Below, piece by piece: positions 5,459 through 7,253 of a DNA stretch of 7,253 bases. Both the position numbers and the translations under genes were made by a program. The DNA is from CAYYMX01 sp964473045. Its GTDB lineage: Bacteria > Pseudomonadota > Alphaproteobacteria > Methylaequorales > Methylaequoraceae. The stretch spans positions 1-7,253 of the forward strand of contig CAYYMX010000069.1 of assembly GCA_964473045.1 (NCBI GenBank), read 5' to 3'. How positions within the stretch are numbered: position 1 is the first letter of the stretch; every line of letters begins with the position of its first letter. The notes below the pieces were generated by a model. That model did not search any database, was not told the DNA's origin, and was given only the letters and a program-made list of their open reading frames with translations.

Positions 5459-7253
5459 ATGTTAATAAAAAACATAAGAAACTTCTCAATTGTTGCGCAT
5501 ATAGATCACGGTAAGTCCACACTAGCAGATCGGATAATTCAAAAATGTGGAGGACTTACCGACAGAGAAATGAAAGAGCAAGTCCTTGATTCTATGGAAA
5601 TAGAAAGAGAAAGAGGAATTACTATAAAAGCCCAAACTGTATATTTAAAATACCTTGGAAAAGATTCTCAACCATATAATTTTAATTTAATGGATACGCC
5701 TGGACACGTAGATTTTTCTTATGAAGTAAGTAGATCTTTAGCATCCTGCGAAGGGTCATTGCTAGTTGTTGATTCTACTCAAGGCGTTGAAGCTCAAACT
5801 CTAGCCAATGTTTATCAGGCAATAGAAAACAATCATGAGATTATTCCAGTGTTGAACAAGATTGATCTTGCATCATCTGAGCCAGAAAAAATTAAGAAAC
5901 AGATCGAGGATATTGTAGGCATTGATGCATCAAAGTCAATCTGTGTATCAGCTAAAACTGGTGAAGGCGTTGATGAACTTTTAGAAGCAATTGTTGAAAG
6001 ATTACCTTGCCCCCAAACTGATGGAGAATCTACTTTAGTCGCAATGTTAGTAGATAGTTGGTATGATTCATATTTGGGAGTCATAATTCTTGTTAGAGTT
6101 AGATCTGGATCTTTAAAAAAGGGAATGAAACTTCAAATGATGGGCACAATGGCCTCTTACAATGTTGAAAAGTGTGGTTTCTTTACACCTAAAATTGTTT
6201 ATTCAGAACAATTAAATGCAGGTGAAATTGGTTTTTTTACTGCAGGAATACGTCACGTCAGTGATTGCATGGTTGGTGATACCATCACAGATAAAATAAA
6301 ACCAGTTAAAAAGCCTTTGGCTGGATTTAAGCCAAGTATACCGGTAGTGTTTTGTGGCTTATATCCCATAGACGCTGATGATTATGATCTTTTGAAGGAT
6401 AGCCTTTCTAAACTACGATTAAATGATGCAAGTTTTTCCTTTGAACCAGAAACGTCAGCAGCCTTGGGCTTAGGTTTCAGATGTGGCTTTTTAGGTTTGC
6501 TCCATCTAGAAATTATTCAAGAAAGATTAAACAGAGAATTTGATTTAAACCTAATAACAACTTCACCATCAGTGATTTACAAAATCGAAAAAACAAACGG
6601 AGAAAAATTAGAAGTTCATAACCCTTCAAATTTACCTGAAGTTGTAAAAATTAATAAGATTTTCGAGCCTTTTATAGAAGCAACCATTTTTTTACCTGAT
6701 GAATATCTTGGCCCAGTAATAAAACTTTGTACAGAAAGAAGGGGTGTTCAAAAAAATCTTACATATGTCGGAAACAGGGCAATGTTAATTTATCAACTTC
6801 CACTAGCAGAAATAGTTTTTGACTTTTATGACAAGTTAAAATCCATTACAAGTGGTTACGCCAGTTTCGACTATGAATTTAAAGAATATCAAAAAAATGA
6901 TCTTGTGAAAGTACAAATACTAGTTAACAATAATACTGTGGATGCTTTATCTTTTATTTGTCATCGATCAAAAGCTGTAACAAGAGGTAAGGTATATTGT
7001 GAAAAATTAAAACAGCTAATACCCAGACAGCAATTTAAAATTCCTTTGCAAGCTGCAATCGGTGGAAAAATCATAGCAAGAGAGACCATAAGTAGTTACA
7101 GAAAGGATGTAACAGCAAAATTATATGGTGGAGATGTAACAAGAAAAAACAAACTTTTGGATAAGCAAAAAAAAGGCAAAAGAAGAATGAGACAATTCGG
7201 AAAGGTAGAAATACCTCAATCGGCTTTCATAAACGTTTTAAAAACTTCGGATT
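5459..7253 (+). CDS. lepA: Elongation factor 4 (LepA), cut by window edge just before its stop
   Basis: EF4 is a ribosome-dependent GTPase related to EF-G, able to back-translocate ribosomes in vitro and linked to initiation and 30S maturation in vivo. The frame runs 598 codons plus one base without a stop; E. coli LepA has 599 residues. GTPase motifs are all present: P-loop AHIDHGKST (13-21), switch I ERERGITIKAQ (49-59), DTPGHVDF (79-86) with the catalytic-type His83, NKID (133-136) and SAK (164-166). Domain II follows, then an EF-G-like domain III with GLGFRCGFLGLLH (337-349), domain V with SITSGYASFDYE (462-473), and the EF4-specific C-terminal domain with GGDVTRKNKLLDKQKKGKRR and QFGKVEIPQSAF. 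No EF-G domain IV is present, as expected. ATG 5459 gives the usual short lead into IRNFSIVAHID. No Shine-Dalgarno sequence is seen in the 9 bases after pheT. Confidence 0.97.
   Translation, partial: MLIKNIRNFSIVAHIDHGKSTLADRIIQKCGGLTDREMKEQVLDSMEIERERGITIKAQTVYLKYLGKDSQPYNFNLMDTPGHVDFSYEVSRSLASCEGSLLVVDSTQGVEAQTLANVYQAIENNHEIIPVLNKIDLASSEPEKIKKQIEDIVGIDASKSICVSAKTGEGVDELLEAIVERLPCPQTDGESTLVAMLVDSWYDSYLGVIILVRVRSGSLKKGMKLQMMGTMASYNVEKCGFFTPKIVYSEQLNAGEIGFFTAGIRHVSDCMVGDTITDKIKPVKKPLAGFKPSIPVVFCGLYPIDADDYDLLKDSLSKLRLNDASFSFEPETSAALGLGFRCGFLGLLHLEIIQERLNREFDLNLITTSPSVIYKIEKTNGEKLEVHNPSNLPEVVKINKIFEPFIEATIFLPDEYLGPVIKLCTERRGVQKNLTYVGNRAMLIYQLPLAEIVFDFYDKLKSITSGYASFDYEFKEYQKNDLVKVQILVNNNTVDALSFICHRSKAVTRGKVYCEKLKQLIPRQQFKIPLQAAIGGKIIARETISSYRKDVTAKLYGGDVTRKNKLLDKQKKGKRRMRQFGKVEIPQSAFINVLKTSD

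Noticed and set aside
1..7253. A hidden novel system, mobile element, CRISPR array or RNA gene
   Set aside because: Nearly every base lies in one of seven recognised core translation genes; the spacers are 1 to 73 bases long and hold no direct repeats, tRNA-like folds or foreign-looking coding sequence that I can see.

Overview
This window is a single-strand run of core translation genes from an AT-rich bacterium: thrS (3' part), infC, rpmI, rplT, pheS, pheT and lepA (all but its very end), every one on the + strand. Protein style (for example the ends of PheS and LepA, and the IF3 and L20 sequences) looks most like Alphaproteobacteria. Strong A/T codon preference and many Lys/Asn/Ile codons suggest a streamlined lineage such as a marine SAR11/HIMB59-like or a Rickettsiales-like group. 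The alphaproteobacterial placement is a moderate-confidence inference from remembered family sequences, and the finer placement is weak.

Layout. Positions 1-729 carry the catalytic C-terminal half and anticodon-binding domain of threonyl-tRNA synthetase; its start lies upstream. A 73-nt spacer holds a tiny four-codon ORF and leads to infC (803-1330). A 65-nt A-rich leader with a small hairpin precedes rpmI (1396-1596). After 9 nt comes rplT (1606-1956), after 15 nt pheS (1972-3042), after 1 nt pheT (3044-5449), and after 9 nt lepA (5459 to the window edge). The edge cuts lepA within a few codons of its expected stop. There is no gene-free stretch over 300 bases and nothing suggests mobile DNA, CRISPR or RNA genes.

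How they fit together. The genes supply Thr-tRNA and Phe-tRNA charging, an initiation factor, two large-subunit ribosomal proteins and the ribosome-associated GTPase EF4. The order thrS-infC-rpmI-rplT-pheS-pheT is the same as in Escherichia coli, but the pheM leader/attenuator region is absent and lepA stands where E. coli has ihfA. The tight spacing from rpmI onward argues for one transcript with translational coupling. Recognisable Shine-Dalgarno sequences are scarce: only rplT has a convincing one.

I found no evidence for an undescribed system. The points worth a second look are regulatory and small: the infC start region, the rpmI leader hairpin, the lost phe attenuator, the pheT-lepA junction and the long A tracts in coding sequence.
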